Shown in pieces: positions 1 to 8,499 of a DNA stretch of 64,000 bases. Below the pieces are notes generated by a model. The model saw only the letters and a list, made by a program, of their open reading frames with translations. It did not search any database and was not told where the DNA came from. The stretch's first letter is position 1, and each line of letters begins with the position of its first letter. The stretch lies in assembly GCA_002420115.1 (NCBI GenBank), contig DIHK01000056.1, forward strand, positions 1 to 64,000, read 5' to 3'. This stretch comes from Nitrospira sp. UBA5698 (GTDB taxonomy: Bacteria; Nitrospirota; Nitrospiria; Nitrospirales; Nitrospiraceae). A program made the translations under genes and the position numbers.

Positions 1-552
1 CGGTGCCACCGCATTCACCGTCACATTACGGCTGGCATATTCCCGCCCAAGGGTCTTCGTAACCCCGATGACGGCTGCCTTCGAAGCCGAGTAGTTCGCC
101 TGCCCTGCGTTCCCAATCACCCCAACAATCGAGGCAATGTTGACGATACGACCATACCGCTGCTTGGTCATCGGCTGCAAGACCGCCTTTGTGCAATTAA
201 AGGTGCCGTTCAAATTGATCTGAAGAACCAGGTTCCAATCCTCTTCTTTCATCCGTAACAATAAGCCGTCACGAGTGATCCCGGCATTGTTGACCAGGAT
301 GTCCACCTTGCCCCAAGCCTTGAGCACGTGTTCGACCATCGACTTGGTTTCACCGGTATCGGCCACGTTGACTTTGATGTTCAACGCCTTTCTCCCGATG
401 TGTTCCACCGCAGCCACAGTTTCCGTGGAACGGCTGGGATCGAGATCAGCGACGGCGATATCCGCCCCCGCTTGAGCCAACGCTTCGGCAATCGCACGAC
501 CAATACCCTGAGCGGCACCGGTTACAATAGCGGTTCTCCCTTGTAGTGACAT
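1..552 (-). CDS. fabG: 3-oxoacyl-ACP reductase FabG, C-terminus beyond the window
   Basis: NADPH-dependent reduction of 3-oxoacyl-ACP in the fatty acid elongation cycle, cytoplasmic. The first 184 codons are present; the 3' end lies off the left edge. The short-chain dehydrogenase hallmarks are visible: a TGAAQGIG nucleotide-binding loop near residue 12, an NNAG motif near residue 89 and the catalytic Ser plus YSASK near residues 141-158. The ATG at 552 has a GAAAGG Shine-Dalgarno. It is the last visible gene of the plsX-fabH-fabD-fabG run. The FabG role is inferred from that context, since the SDR fold alone does not fix the substrate. Confidence 0.95.
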   Translation of the reverse strand, partial: MSLQGRTAIVTGAAQGIGRAIAEALAQAGADIAVADLDPSRSTETVAAVEHIGRKALNIKVNVADTGETKSMVEHVLKAWGKVDILVNNAGITRDGLLLRMKEEDWNLVLQINLNGTFNCTKAVLQPMTKQRYGRIVNIASIVGVIGNAGQANYSASKAAVIGVTKTLGREYASRNVTVNAVAP

Positions 553-628
553 TGCAGACCTTTCGGATAAGGCGTTAACAGACGACAAGGCGGTTTGTGA
601 CTTAGTGTCCCCTCGGGACAATCTCCTA

Positions 629-1564
629 TCAGCTGACCGCCTTGAGTGTCGCATCCAAGGATTTTGGGTCGTTGAGATTCAATAACGTCGCACCAGGCAA
701 AATTCGTTTGATCAACCCGGTCAACACGGTGCCAGGGCCGACTTCGACAAAGGTGGTCACACCCATGTTCCCCATCGCCTGCACCGTATCTTCCCACAAG
801 ACGGAAGACGGCAGCTGGCGAATCAATGATGCCTGGATCTCCCCTGCCCGGCTGATGGCCTTTGCCTCTGCGTTATTCACCAGCGGCGCACTGAGATCCG
901 ACCATCGGACAGCACCCAGGTCCTTGGCTAACCGATCAGCGGCTTGCTGCATCAATGGCGTATGAACCGGGACACTGACGGGCAACGGAATAGCTTTTTT
1001 ACAGCCTTGCTCCTTCGCCAATATGATCGCTCGCTCCACCGCCGCCTTCTCACCAGCAATGACGACCTGCCCGGGTGAGTTGAAATTCGCGGCCGCTACC
1101 ACTCCGCCTGATGAGGCAGCGCGACAGACCTCTTTGACTACGTCAGCGGTCAATCCTAAAAGAGCCGCCACAAGGCCGGTTCCAGAGGCAACGGCCTCGG
1201 ACATATATCGTCCACGTTTCTGAACCAAGCCAACGGCATCACGAAAGGCAACCCCACCGACCGCAACCAATGCGGAGTATTCGCCCAAACTATGGCCTGC
1301 CACTGCGATGGGCTTGATCCCAGCCGGCTCAAGGAGTCTCCAGGCCGCGATGCTGCTGACAAGCAAGGCCGGTTGAGTAAACTCGGTCAGATTAAGCCGT
1401 TCAGCCGGTCCGGCGAAGCACAACTCCGCCACGTCATACCCCAGAACAGAGGAAGCCTCATCGTACACAGCTTTCAACGAGGGATGGGCATCATAGAGTG
1501 CCTTCCCCATCCCGACCGATTGAGACCCCTGTCCAGGGAATACCACACCAATTTTTTGCATCAT
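629..1564 (-). CDS. fabD: malonyl-CoA:ACP transacylase FabD
   Basis: Transfers malonyl from CoA to acyl carrier protein, supplying the extender unit for fatty acid synthesis. The 311-residue length is normal for the family. The N-terminus carries the FPGQGSQ motif and the nucleophile elbow reads GHSLGEYSA, with the catalytic Ser near residue 93. A conserved His (PVSVPVHTPLM) near residue 202 completes the active site. Two adjacent ATG codons are possible starts. It lies between fabH and fabG in the same direction. Confidence 0.97.
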   Translation of the reverse strand: MMQKIGVVFPGQGSQSVGMGKALYDAHPSLKAVYDEASSVLGYDVAELCFAGPAERLNLTEFTQPALLVSSIAAWRLLEPAGIKPIAVAGHSLGEYSALVAVGGVAFRDAVGLVQKRGRYMSEAVASGTGLVAALLGLTADVVKEVCRAASSGGVVAAANFNSPGQVVIAGEKAAVERAIILAKEQGCKKAIPLPVSVPVHTPLMQQAADRLAKDLGAVRWSDLSAPLVNNAEAKAISRAGEIQASLIRQLPSSVLWEDTVQAMGNMGVTTFVEVGPGTVLTGLIKRILPGATLLNLNDPKSLDATLKAVS

Positions 1565-1683
1565 GGGGCGTTAGATATCTTAGAAATCCCGTGCAAAGTC
1601 AACGGGAAAAGTTTTCACAAACCGCTCGCTTGCATCCAGAAGGAATCAACACAACGTTCCTCTTGACTCCCGACAGAACCGAC

Positions 1684-2658
1684 CTACCAGCGGATCACGG
1701 CTGACGCCCACGTGAGGCCTGCGCCAAAGGCACCCAGCATCACCAACGAACCAGCCTTCACACGCCCCTCATGAACCGCTTCATCCAGCGCAATGGGGAT
1801 GGAAGCCGCCGACGTATTTCCATATCGATCCACGTTCAGGAGCACCTTCTCGACCGGAAGGCCCAACCGTTCGATCACCGCCTTGAGAATTCGTATATTG
1901 GCCTGATGGGGCACATAGAGATCGACGTCCTCCACTCGAAGATTATTGGCAGACAACGTCGTCCGAGCAATCTCTTCCAGCGTTCGGACCGCAACTTTGA
2001 ACGTTTCGTTCCCTTTCATCTTGATGTACTGGAGGCGCTCCTCAACCACCTTTTCAGAAAGGGGCATACGTGAACCACCCCCTGGCACCATGATCAGCTC
2101 GCACAGTGTGCCGTCAGACCGAAGCTGTGTGGAGAGGATTCCTCGCGCCCCGTCACTCGCGCTGACGACGACCGCCCCGGCTCCGTCGCCGAACAGCACA
2201 CAGGTGTTACGGTCGGTCCAGTCCGTGATCGCGGACATGACTTCAGCCCCGATCACCAGAACGTGCCGCATCCCACTTTTCACATAGGCATCCGCAATAG
2301 AGAGCGCATAGACAAACCCGCAGCAGGCAGCCGAAAGATCGCACGCCGCTGCCTTCGTCGCCCCGAGTTGATGCTGGACGAGACATGCCGTGGCCGGAAG
2401 CGGGTAATCACCCGTACACGTGGCCACCAAAATCATGTCGAGATCGGTTGCCATCAGTCCTGCCGACGCCAGAGCGCGTTTCCCGGCCTGGACAGCAAGG
2501 TCAGAACAGGCCTCTCCCGTCGCTGCAAGACGTCGCTCACGGATGCCAGTCCGGTCACGAATCCATTCGTCGGACGTGGCAACCATCTGCTCAAGATCCG
2601 CATTCGTCAAAATCTTGGCTGGCGCATACGAGCCAGTTCCAGAAATGCAGGCCTTCAT
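1684..2658 (-). CDS. fabH: 3-oxoacyl-ACP synthase III FabH
   Basis: Condenses acetyl-CoA with malonyl-ACP to start type II fatty acid synthesis. The 324-residue protein begins MKACISGTGSYAPAK. It has the catalytic Cys in a DLSAACCGF context, the His of VPHQAN and the Asn of DRYGNTSAAS, which is the family Cys-His-Asn triad. A longer reading frame extends upstream to 2796, but the ATG at 2658 overlaps the plsX stop in an ATGA tetranucleotide and matches the usual family N-terminus, so it is preferred. This implies translational coupling to plsX. Confidence 0.97.
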   Translation of the reverse strand: MKACISGTGSYAPAKILTNADLEQMVATSDEWIRDRTGIRERRLAATGEACSDLAVQAGKRALASAGLMATDLDMILVATCTGDYPLPATACLVQHQLGATKAAACDLSAACCGFVYALSIADAYVKSGMRHVLVIGAEVMSAITDWTDRNTCVLFGDGAGAVVVSASDGARGILSTQLRSDGTLCELIMVPGGGSRMPLSEKVVEERLQYIKMKGNETFKVAVRTLEEIARTTLSANNLRVEDVDLYVPHQANIRILKAVIERLGLPVEKVLLNVDRYGNTSAASIPIALDEAVHEGRVKAGSLVMLGAFGAGLTWASAVIRW

Positions 2659-3692
2659 TGCTCTGATTCCATCGCCGAATGGGAATGACTTTCCTCGATA
2701 TCTCGCTGAATGAGCTCTCGCACCCCTCCCTCGGCCATTCCCTTGGCTCGCCGGATCGCATTCTTGATGGCTTTCGCCGACGACCGACCGTGACAAATCA
2801 TCGTCACCCCATTGACTCCCAGCAGGGGCGCTCCGCCGAATTCGGCATAGTCGATTTTTCGTTTGAGATTGGCCAGCGGGCTGGCAATCAGGGGATACGC
2901 GAGCCGACCAAGGAAGTGTCCTGAGATTTCCTTCAGGAGCAGCCGCTTGATCATCTCGGCGACCCCTTCGGAAATCTTCAACGCAACGTTCCCGATAAAC
3001 CCATCGCAGACGACAACGTCCGCGATCCCGCTATAGACATCGCGCCCTTCGACATTCCCTACGAAATTCATTGAGCTTGCCTTGAGCAGCTTAAATGCTT
3101 CCTTCGTGACCTCATTCCCCTTACTGTCCTCTTCACCGATACTCAACAGCCCCACACGAGGATTTGGCTTACCGAGCAGATGCTTGCCATATTCGTTCCC
3201 CATCAAGGCGAATTGCTCGAGATGGTTGGCGGTACAGTCCACATTGGCTCCGACATCAAGCATAATCGCCTCGCCGGTCAATGTCGGAAGGCTCGTGGCG
3301 ATCGCCGGTCGTTCAACCCCCTTGATCAGCCCTAACACGAAGAACGAAGCCACCATGCTCGCCCCCGTGTTTCCAGGGCTTACTACTGCCCCAGCTTCAC
3401 CGCTCTTGACTAGCTCCGTCGCAACCCAAATCGACGAGTCCCGCTTCTTTCGAGCCACGGCAGCAGGCGACTCATGCATCTCAACGACTTGAGACGCGTG
3501 CTTGATGGACAGGCGGGGGTCATGACCGGATTGACGTTCGCACTCTTGTTTCAGGATGGCTTCGTCGCCGACAAGAATAACCTCGACGTCACACTCCTTC
3601 ACAGCCTGGATCGCACCTTCCACACAAGGTGCCGGGCCATGATCCCCCCCCACGGCGTCAAGCGCGATCTTCGTGCGACTTGCTGTACTCAC
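2655..3692 (-). CDS. plsX: phosphate acyltransferase PlsX
   Basis: Makes acyl-phosphate from acyl-ACP, feeding PlsY-dependent phosphatidic acid synthesis; a peripheral membrane enzyme. The N-terminal KIALDAVGGDHGP motif is diagnostic, and GNTGAS near residue 107 and the VCDGFIGNVALK segment are also typical. The length of 345 residues is normal. The start appears to be GTG at 3692 without a clear Shine-Dalgarno. The stop overlaps the fabH start by 4 bp, and rpmF lies just upstream in the classical rpmF-plsX-fabH order. Confidence 0.96.
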   Translation of the reverse strand: MSTASRTKIALDAVGGDHGPAPCVEGAIQAVKECDVEVILVGDEAILKQECERQSGHDPRLSIKHASQVVEMHESPAAVARKKRDSSIWVATELVKSGEAGAVVSPGNTGASMVASFFVLGLIKGVERPAIATSLPTLTGEAIMLDVGANVDCTANHLEQFALMGNEYGKHLLGKPNPRVGLLSIGEEDSKGNEVTKEAFKLLKASSMNFVGNVEGRDVYSGIADVVVCDGFIGNVALKISEGVAEMIKRLLLKEISGHFLGRLAYPLIASPLANLKRKIDYAEFGGAPLLGVNGVTMICHGRSSAKAIKNAIRRAKGMAEGGVRELIQRDIEESHSHSAMESEQ

Positions 3693-3900
3693 GGATGGTG
3701 TTGGAAAGACAGGCTAACCACGTGTCGCCCCCTGGGATCAGACCTGACGCACTGAACCCTTCTCGCCACAGACCAGCTTAAACATGTGACGGCCCTCCAC
3801 GTATAACAACGGATACAGTTTGAAACGCTGCACCATCAGATACGAAGAGCGGCCTGAACAGCTGCCGCTGTGGGGCGTCAACCATCGATTGACAGTCGGC

Positions 3901-4086
3901 TTAGGCTTCTTCGACTTGAATGACGGCTTTGCCCTTATAGGTTCCGCAATTCAAACAGGTGTAATGCGGAAGCTTCAACTCATGGCACTGTGGGCACACA
4001 GCCATCCCCGGGGGGGTCATTCGCAGTTTTTGGGTACGACGCTTATCACGTCTTGCCCGTGAATGTTTATGTTTCGGATTCGGCAT
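3901..4086 (-). CDS. rpmF: 50S ribosomal protein L32
   Basis: A small ribosomal protein of 61 residues. It starts MPNPKHKHSRARRDKRR, a normal L32 N-terminus, and carries CPQC near residue 31 and CLNC near residue 44, a four-cysteine zinc ribbon. The start codon has a GGAGT Shine-Dalgarno. It sits between a DUF177/YceD gene and plsX, an arrangement found in many bacteria that ties ribosome and lipid synthesis together. Confidence 0.97.
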   Translation of the reverse strand: MPNPKHKHSRARRDKRRTQKLRMTPPGMAVCPQCHELKLPHYTCLNCGTYKGKAVIQVEEA

Positions 4087-4122
4087 GGTAACTCCTTCTT
4101 CCGCCTCGATTCGGACCGCGAT

Positions 4123-4716
4123 TCAGTGCTGTCCGACGTCCTTCAGCTTCTCTTTCATCGTGCGCAGCACATCAAATGGGCCTCCCATCGGTACGTCACC
4201 GCAACGACAGGGCCCTGCATTCAAATCGTGCCCACAGCGGGCACAGAGACCAAGACAGTCGTCGGCACACAACGGGTGCATCGGGGATGCCAGGATCACC
4301 TGTTCGCGTAACATCGGCGCCAGATCCAGATGATCACCCGTAAAGTAATAGATATCGTCGTTCTGCTCTTCCTCCTCAACTGCAGGAGGCGTTGCCGTTT
4401 TTTTCTTTCGTACTCCGTCCCGTTTCCCGGTAGGCCCCGTGGATTTGACTTCCCGCTCATAGACGACGCGCAGGGAAAACGCCACTGGCTCGTCAAAGTC
4501 TTTCAGGCAACGGACACATTGCCGACCCGCTGTCCCTTCCACCACACCGGTCACATAGATGGTCCGTTCAATCGTACGAAGCTCCAAGCCGACCGACATC
4601 GTTCCGCGAATAGACACATCCGCGTCAGTCAGTCCCAGCTCATCGCCCGTCAGGTCTCCGGACAGCGAAAGGCCCTCGTCCGTGATGTCCGCAATTTTCG
4701 GCGTTAAGATACCCAT
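4123..4716 (-). CDS. DUF177 / YceD family protein
   Basis: Homologue of E. coli YceD, a family linked to 23S rRNA accumulation and almost always found upstream of rpmF, as here. About 197 residues. The C-terminal third has a CVRC pair and a dense cysteine cluster (CADDCLGLCARCGHD, then CRC), which suggests metal binding. An insert rich in K and E separates the two parts. The ATG at 4716 is preferred over one at 4773 because GAGGGAAC stands at the right distance in front of it. The molecular role is not established. Confidence 0.88.
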   Translation of the reverse strand: MGILTPKIADITDEGLSLSGDLTGDELGLTDADVSIRGTMSVGLELRTIERTIYVTGVVEGTAGRQCVRCLKDFDEPVAFSLRVVYEREVKSTGPTGKRDGVRKKKTATPPAVEEEEQNDDIYYFTGDHLDLAPMLREQVILASPMHPLCADDCLGLCARCGHDLNAGPCRCGDVPMGGPFDVLRTMKEKLKDVGQH

Positions 4717-4778
4717 AAGTTCCCTCGGCGATATCCCACCACCCCATTTCGAGGCACCAACCTCACCGATCACGTTCG

Positions 4779-5036
4779 TTATCGCTCCTCAGCGAAGCTG
4801 ATGATGGCGATATGCCGAGCCCGCTTGACGGCCACCGTCAGTTCACGTTGATGCCGCATACAGTTGCCGGAAATCCGACGTGGAACGATACGTCCGCGCT
4901 CCGTTAAAAAGTTCCGAAGAAGTCCGGCATCCTTAAAATCAATCGGTGCTTTCTCCAGACAAAACCGGCAGGGACGTCTCCGTTGGAACAGCCGTCCTCC
5001 CCCACCACCCCCACGTTCATTTTCGCTTCGATCCAT
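4779..5036 (-). CDS. rpsR: 30S ribosomal protein S18
   Basis: Binds S6 on the platform of the small subunit. 85 residues, with the family CRFC segment, the DFKDAGLLRNFLTERGRIVPRR core and the CMRHQRELTVAVKRAR block. A poly-glycine stretch lies near the N-terminus. The ATG at 5036 follows AGGAGG by five bases, so it is preferred over the GTG three bases upstream. It lies downstream of ssb; the usual next gene, rplI, is absent and a DUF177-rpmF block follows instead. Confidence 0.97.
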   Translation of the reverse strand: MDRSENERGGGGGGRLFQRRRPCRFCLEKAPIDFKDAGLLRNFLTERGRIVPRRISGNCMRHQRELTVAVKRARHIAIISFAEER

Positions 5037-5060
5037 CACTGCCTCCTCATACTCCTGCCA

Positions 5061-5459
5061 TTAACCTTCATCGCCTGTCTCATAGCCTGGGTCATCGTGC
5101 ATCGGAGGTTCGGCGCCTGCGCCACCATCTTGGCGCTTGGGCATAAACGTCACGGTCTGGGCGACTACTTCGTGCTTGCTGCGCTTTTGCCCATCCTCGG
5201 TCTCCCATCGGCGCTGCTGCAACCGACCCTCAACGATCACGCCGTTCCCCTTGCTGAGATATTGCCCGCAATGTTCGGCTTGTTTACCAAAGACCACAAT
5301 ATCGACAAAACATACTTCTTCCTTCAAATCGTCGCCTTGCTTAAACCGGCGACTGACCGCCAAACCAAAACTGGCCACCGGCGTCCCGCTCGGCGTATAC
5401 CGGAGCTCGGGATTCCGAGTGAGGTTTCCCATTAAGATGACTTTATTAAATCCGGCCAC
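5061..5459 (-). CDS. ssb: single-stranded DNA-binding protein
   Basis: OB-fold protein that coats single-stranded DNA during replication and repair. 132 residues beginning AGFNKVILMGNLTRNPELRYTP, a standard SSB N-terminus. The OB fold fills residues 1-110. The tail is short and acidic but ends PGYETGDEG and lacks the DDDIPF-type tip that normally recruits partner proteins. The start is GTG at 5459, overlapping the rpsF 3' end by 14 bp. Confidence 0.95.
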   Translation of the reverse strand: MAGFNKVILMGNLTRNPELRYTPSGTPVASFGLAVSRRFKQGDDLKEEVCFVDIVVFGKQAEHCGQYLSKGNGVIVEGRLQQRRWETEDGQKRSKHEVVAQTVTFMPKRQDGGAGAEPPMHDDPGYETGDEG

Positions 5460-5793
5460 CGTCTGACTCCTGCGACGCAGCTTCCACCGGACGACGCTCC
5501 ACTAACGGCTTCTCATGATGAACCGTCAGAAACTTGATGATATCGTCTTCCAAGCGATAGGCCCGTTCCAGCTCACCGACGGTGTTGTTCGGCGCCTTGA
5601 AGTAAAAATAGCCGTAGGTGCCCTTTCGCTCACGACGCACTTCGTAGGCAAGTTTTTTCTTCCCTAAGTTTTCGGCTTTGATGAATTGTGCACCGGTCTT
5701 ATCGGCGACTGCTTTCATCTTGTCGATGAGCGTTTTGGTGTCCTCATCAGACAGGGACGGACGAATAATAAACAGAGACTCGTAGAGCTCCAT
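5446..5793 (-). CDS. rpsF: 30S ribosomal protein S6
   Basis: First gene of the long ribosomal/lipid operon. 115 residues starting MELYESLFIIRPSLSDED, the usual S6 opening, with YFYFKAPNNTVGELERAYRL in the RNA-binding sheet region. A strong GGAGG Shine-Dalgarno precedes the ATG. Its 3' end overlaps ssb. In many bacteria the S6:S18 complex represses this operon by binding the leader; the leader here (5794-5873) contains a short hairpin that could serve this, but I cannot show it. Confidence 0.97.
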   Translation of the reverse strand: MELYESLFIIRPSLSDEDTKTLIDKMKAVADKTGAQFIKAENLGKKKLAYEVRRERKGTYGYFYFKAPNNTVGELERAYRLEDDIIKFLTVHHEKPLVERRPVEAASQESDGGRI

Positions 5794-5873
5794 GCAGCAA
5801 TCCTCCTGGACAAAGGCCCCCGAATCAGTCGGGAGCGAGGTGTAGGGTGCCTATTTGGCACAATGAACGGAGG

Positions 5874-5903
5874 ACGGTACCATAGGCATTCTTACACTGT
5901 CAA
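5874..5903 (-). promoter_or_regulatory. probable sigma-70 promoter of the rpsF operon
   Basis: On the minus strand a perfect TTGACA (5898-5903) is followed after 18 bp by TACCGT (5874-5879) with a TGG extended -10. The predicted start leaves a leader of about 75 bases before rpsF. No other good promoter is seen between here and plsX, consistent with a long transcript. Confidence 0.6.
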
Positions 5904-5948
5904 CGAATCGCAGAAGCCTCTTACTCTCTGGTTACATCAGGCTCAGCG

Positions 5949-6303
5949 CTAGGATGTGGTGTCGAGCCAGTCCACGAGGGCCAGCTGCGCAACCGTCGTG
6001 AGCCGGACCAGCGTGCAGCGCGCATGCTGCACGACCTTTCCGACCGTGTTGAATACCCGAAACCGTAACCGCTTCGGACGCGCTTCCGGCAAATCTCCGG
6101 GTAAAGCCAGCGTTTCAACGCGCTGAGCAGATTGTAGGTGAGCACGTTGCGCCGGCACCCAGCGGTGTTGGCACCAAATTTCCCGCTCGGTAGCCCGCAG
6201 CGACCAATTCATTCTTCTGCGCATGATGGACAAGCTTGACGGTGCCCGCCTTCTCCTGATGCACGCAAATGAGCGTCAACCCATTCCCCTCCCGGTTCGT
6301 CAT
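5949..6303 (-). pseudogene. C-terminal remnant of an IS1380-family-like transposase
   Basis: The conceptual protein is recovered only by shifting frame twice. It reads EKAGTVKLVHHAQKNEL, then LTYNLLSALKR, then LALPGDLPEARPKRLRFRVF and a closing VQHARCTLVRLTTVAQLAL. This is the C-terminal part of DDE transposases of the IS1380 type. The catalytic N-terminal portion is missing and no clear terminal inverted repeats remain. It marks the left border of the accessory region. Family assignment is from memory of the motif string. Confidence 0.65.
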
Positions 6304-6484
6304 GATTGCGGGTACGTCACACTGTCCTCCTCCGCAAACAGTTCACCTTTGGATGACTCATTAAGCAATACGGATAGAAGGCTATAGGGTTGTTCCACTC
6401 TTCAGGCGGTCAGACGCCATCGTGGACGCTTCTAAGCCCATGCTTACAAGGTACGTCACACTCCCCCTTGTTCATATCATTCAG

Positions 6485-6502
6485 TATGATACAATTATCA
6501 TA
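6485..6502. promoter_or_regulatory. operator-like inverted repeat over the mazEF promoter
   Basis: TATGATACAATTATCATA is a perfect 7-bp inverted repeat with a 4-bp centre. It contains TATGAT and TACAAT, either of which could act as a -10 element, and it ends two bases before the AAGGAG Shine-Dalgarno of the antitoxin gene. The position suits autorepression by the antitoxin or the complex, which is usual for this kind of locus. Confidence 0.6.
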
Positions 6503-6517
6503 TCAAGGAGTGTGTCT

Positions 6518-6745
6518 ATGACCTATCGAGCCACCTTTACCTTAGAAGCTGATGCGTTTGCCTTTCTGAAACAGATGGGCGGCGAGAATCGCAGCGGTTA
6601 TATCAACGAGCTGCTGAAACGGGAAAAACGGCGGACACTCGAACAAGCAATCCTTTCGGCGAACCGTGAGGAGGCAGGCGATCAGAGTTATCACGCTGAA
6701 CTGGAGACATGGGATGAGACTTTAGCTGATGGACTTGACGAATGA
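6518..6745 (+). CDS. MazE-like antitoxin
   Basis: 75 residues starting MTYRATFTLEADAFAFLKQM, with an acidic C-terminus (ETWDETLADGLDE). It fits a short DNA-binding N-terminus of ribbon-helix-helix type followed by a toxin-neutralising acidic tail. The ATG at 6518 has a strong AAGGAG; a longer frame from 6422 would run through the operator and is rejected. Its stop overlaps the toxin start in ATGA. Function is inferred from the pairing with a MazF-like gene. Confidence 0.75.
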   Translation: MTYRATFTLEADAFAFLKQMGGENRSGYINELLKREKRRTLEQAILSANREEAGDQSYHAELETWDETLADGLDE

Positions 6746-7095
6746 GAGAGGGCTCGTATCGCCAATTAGAAATCAGATGGGTTGATCTCAATCCGACCCG
6801 TGGTGCGGAGACACGGAAGAAACGTCCTTGTGTCATCATCCAGTGCGACCTCGTGAACCGGCAGTCTCAGACTGTGATCGTCGCTCCGCTTCTGCCGGGT
6901 CATAAAACTTGGCCATTTGCCGTGAATATTCGGCCGAGCACCGGCAATGGCTTGGATAAGGAGCGGCATGTGAATATGAAGCAATTGCGGGCGGTGGACA
7001 TCTCCCGGATTGAAAAACAGCAAGGTCAATTGGAAAAACCGTATCTTGAACCTATCAAAAAGGCATTGCGACTCATATTTGATCTTGACCAATGA
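6742..7095 (+). CDS. MazF-like mRNA interferase toxin
   Basis: 117 residues with the PemK/MazF pattern: GSYRQLEIRWVDLNPTRGAE at the N-terminus, KKRPCVIIQCD and then TVIVAPLLPG, ending with a RIEKQQGQLEKP segment typical of the family. Members cleave mRNA or other RNAs at short sequence motifs. It overlaps the antitoxin gene by 4 bp, so the two are translationally coupled. The target sequence cannot be told from the protein. Confidence 0.85.
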   Translation: MREGSYRQLEIRWVDLNPTRGAETRKKRPCVIIQCDLVNRQSQTVIVAPLLPGHKTWPFAVNIRPSTGNGLDKERHVNMKQLRAVDISRIEKQQGQLEKPYLEPIKKALRLIFDLDQ

Positions 7096-7349
7096 CACGA
7101 AGATCTCCACGATGACCACCGACAAATCCCTCATTTTCTTCGACAAGCAAACGATGCACAATACAAGATCCGCCCCCTTCTTCATTCCTACGAGACCGAA
7201 ACGATTACCACAGCAGGTAGAACTATTTGCTTCACGGGAACATCTGCGCCTACCTGACCTGCCGGCTAATGAGCACACTCGTTCTCGAAACATCAACAAC
7301 GGTTAGATGTCGCATTGACAGATTACGCCGTTTTCCTTACCGTACATTC

Positions 7350-7931
7350 ATGGGCAGTCCCTCCCACCAAACCCGGAATAACCGAACGCTCTTAATGATG
7401 CTCGGCATTGCCAGTATGCTGACCTGGGTCGCGCTATTCTCTGCCGGCCTGCTCATTGATTCAGAACCGTACAGAACGGCACTGGCCAAACAAGACGTGA
7501 CGGTTCACAACCTGGTGCTCGCCGCTCTGCTCTACACCCCCACCAGCGTCGCCCTGCTCAGTATGTTGGCTGGCTTAATGGGGGGCTGCTCGAGTTTGAT
7601 GTATGACCATGAGGATTTGGAGGAGCAGGTGAAGAATGCAGAAAAAGAGGGGAACCAACAACTGGTCAGGCGATTGACCCTGCGCCTGTCTTATCTTTCT
7701 GAGTCGCCGTTTTCGTCGATGCTGCGGGGATTCCTCGTCTATCTCGCCATTATTTCCGGGATTCTGCTCGCCATTTCCAATCCGTTTGAAGTTACAAGCG
7801 CCGACCAATTCATCCGTCTTGCCGGACTCTTTTCCGTCATTGCCTTCGTCATGGGATACGACCCCACGCGCTTTGAGGACCTCATCGATACCCTCTCATC
7901 CCTCAGCCACAAAGCCGCAGGAAAGAAATGA
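7350..7931 (+). CDS. membrane protein of unknown function, about four TM segments
   Basis: 193 residues. Hydrophobic stretches lie near residues 15-38, 60-82, 125-145 and 150-175. A charged cytoplasmic-looking loop (DHEDLEEQVKNAEKEGNQQL) sits between the second and third. I do not recognise the family. The ATG at 7350 precedes a polar N-terminus; an upstream frame to 7227 has no family-like content. It stands alone in the accessory region with no partner gene in the same direction close by. Confidence 0.65.
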   Translation: MGSPSHQTRNNRTLLMMLGIASMLTWVALFSAGLLIDSEPYRTALAKQDVTVHNLVLAALLYTPTSVALLSMLAGLMGGCSSLMYDHEDLEEQVKNAEKEGNQQLVRRLTLRLSYLSESPFSSMLRGFLVYLAIISGILLAISNPFEVTSADQFIRLAGLFSVIAFVMGYDPTRFEDLIDTLSSLSHKAAGKK

Positions 7932-8107
7932 TTCGTTCGTCATACTCGTGATGCGTAGCCGCATCATTCCCAAATGCCAGAACCAGCTCATTCATGACGG
8001 CCTCATCAACCACTACCGGCAGGGGCTTTGAGGTTGCACCACATTTCTAGCAACTACTTTTCGGCATCAAATTGACGCTAGCCCAACAGCTGTTATGCTT
8101 GGATTCG

Positions 8108-8434
8108 ATGAGAACAGCCCTGGTTCAATGCAGTGCAATCCTCACGATCGCCATCGTCGCTACTGTGGTTTCGGCACAAAGTCATGATTCCTCATCTCTC
8201 CAGCCACGATCAGGCCCAGCGATTCAGAGCGACTCCTCGCTCCCGGTGAAAACCAGACGCGGACGTTGTAACCCCGCTTCCACCAGATGTCAGCTCCCAC
8301 GTCATCGCGTACAACCCAAAGACTCCGACCTCAATCAACAGACCGAAGCAGACGCTCGTTTGCGACACGAAAGCTCGTTGAGTACGCGCAGTCGTACCGG
8401 CGTCACTATCGACAGTCCATCGTCTAGGCCTTAA
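8108..8434 (+). CDS. hypothetical small secreted protein
   Basis: 108 residues. The N-terminus reads as a signal peptide (MRTALVQCSAILTIAIVATV, then SAQS as a likely cleavage site). The mature part is Ser-, Arg- and Gln-rich without a recognised fold. No strong Shine-Dalgarno is seen. It may be a real small exported protein or a chance frame; the signal peptide is the only support. Confidence 0.35.
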   Translation: MRTALVQCSAILTIAIVATVVSAQSHDSSSLQPRSGPAIQSDSSLPVKTRRGRCNPASTRCQLPRHRVQPKDSDLNQQTEADARLRHESSLSTRSRTGVTIDSPSSRP

Positions 8435-8499
8435 TGCCTGTAATCCATCGCTGGCTTTTGCTGATGAGATCAGGGTAAACCAGCTACGGTAACACTTCG

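Noticed and set aside
2659..2796. N-terminal extension of fabH
   Set aside because: It would overlap plsX by 140 bp; the ATG at 2658 matches the family N-terminus and is coupled by ATGA.
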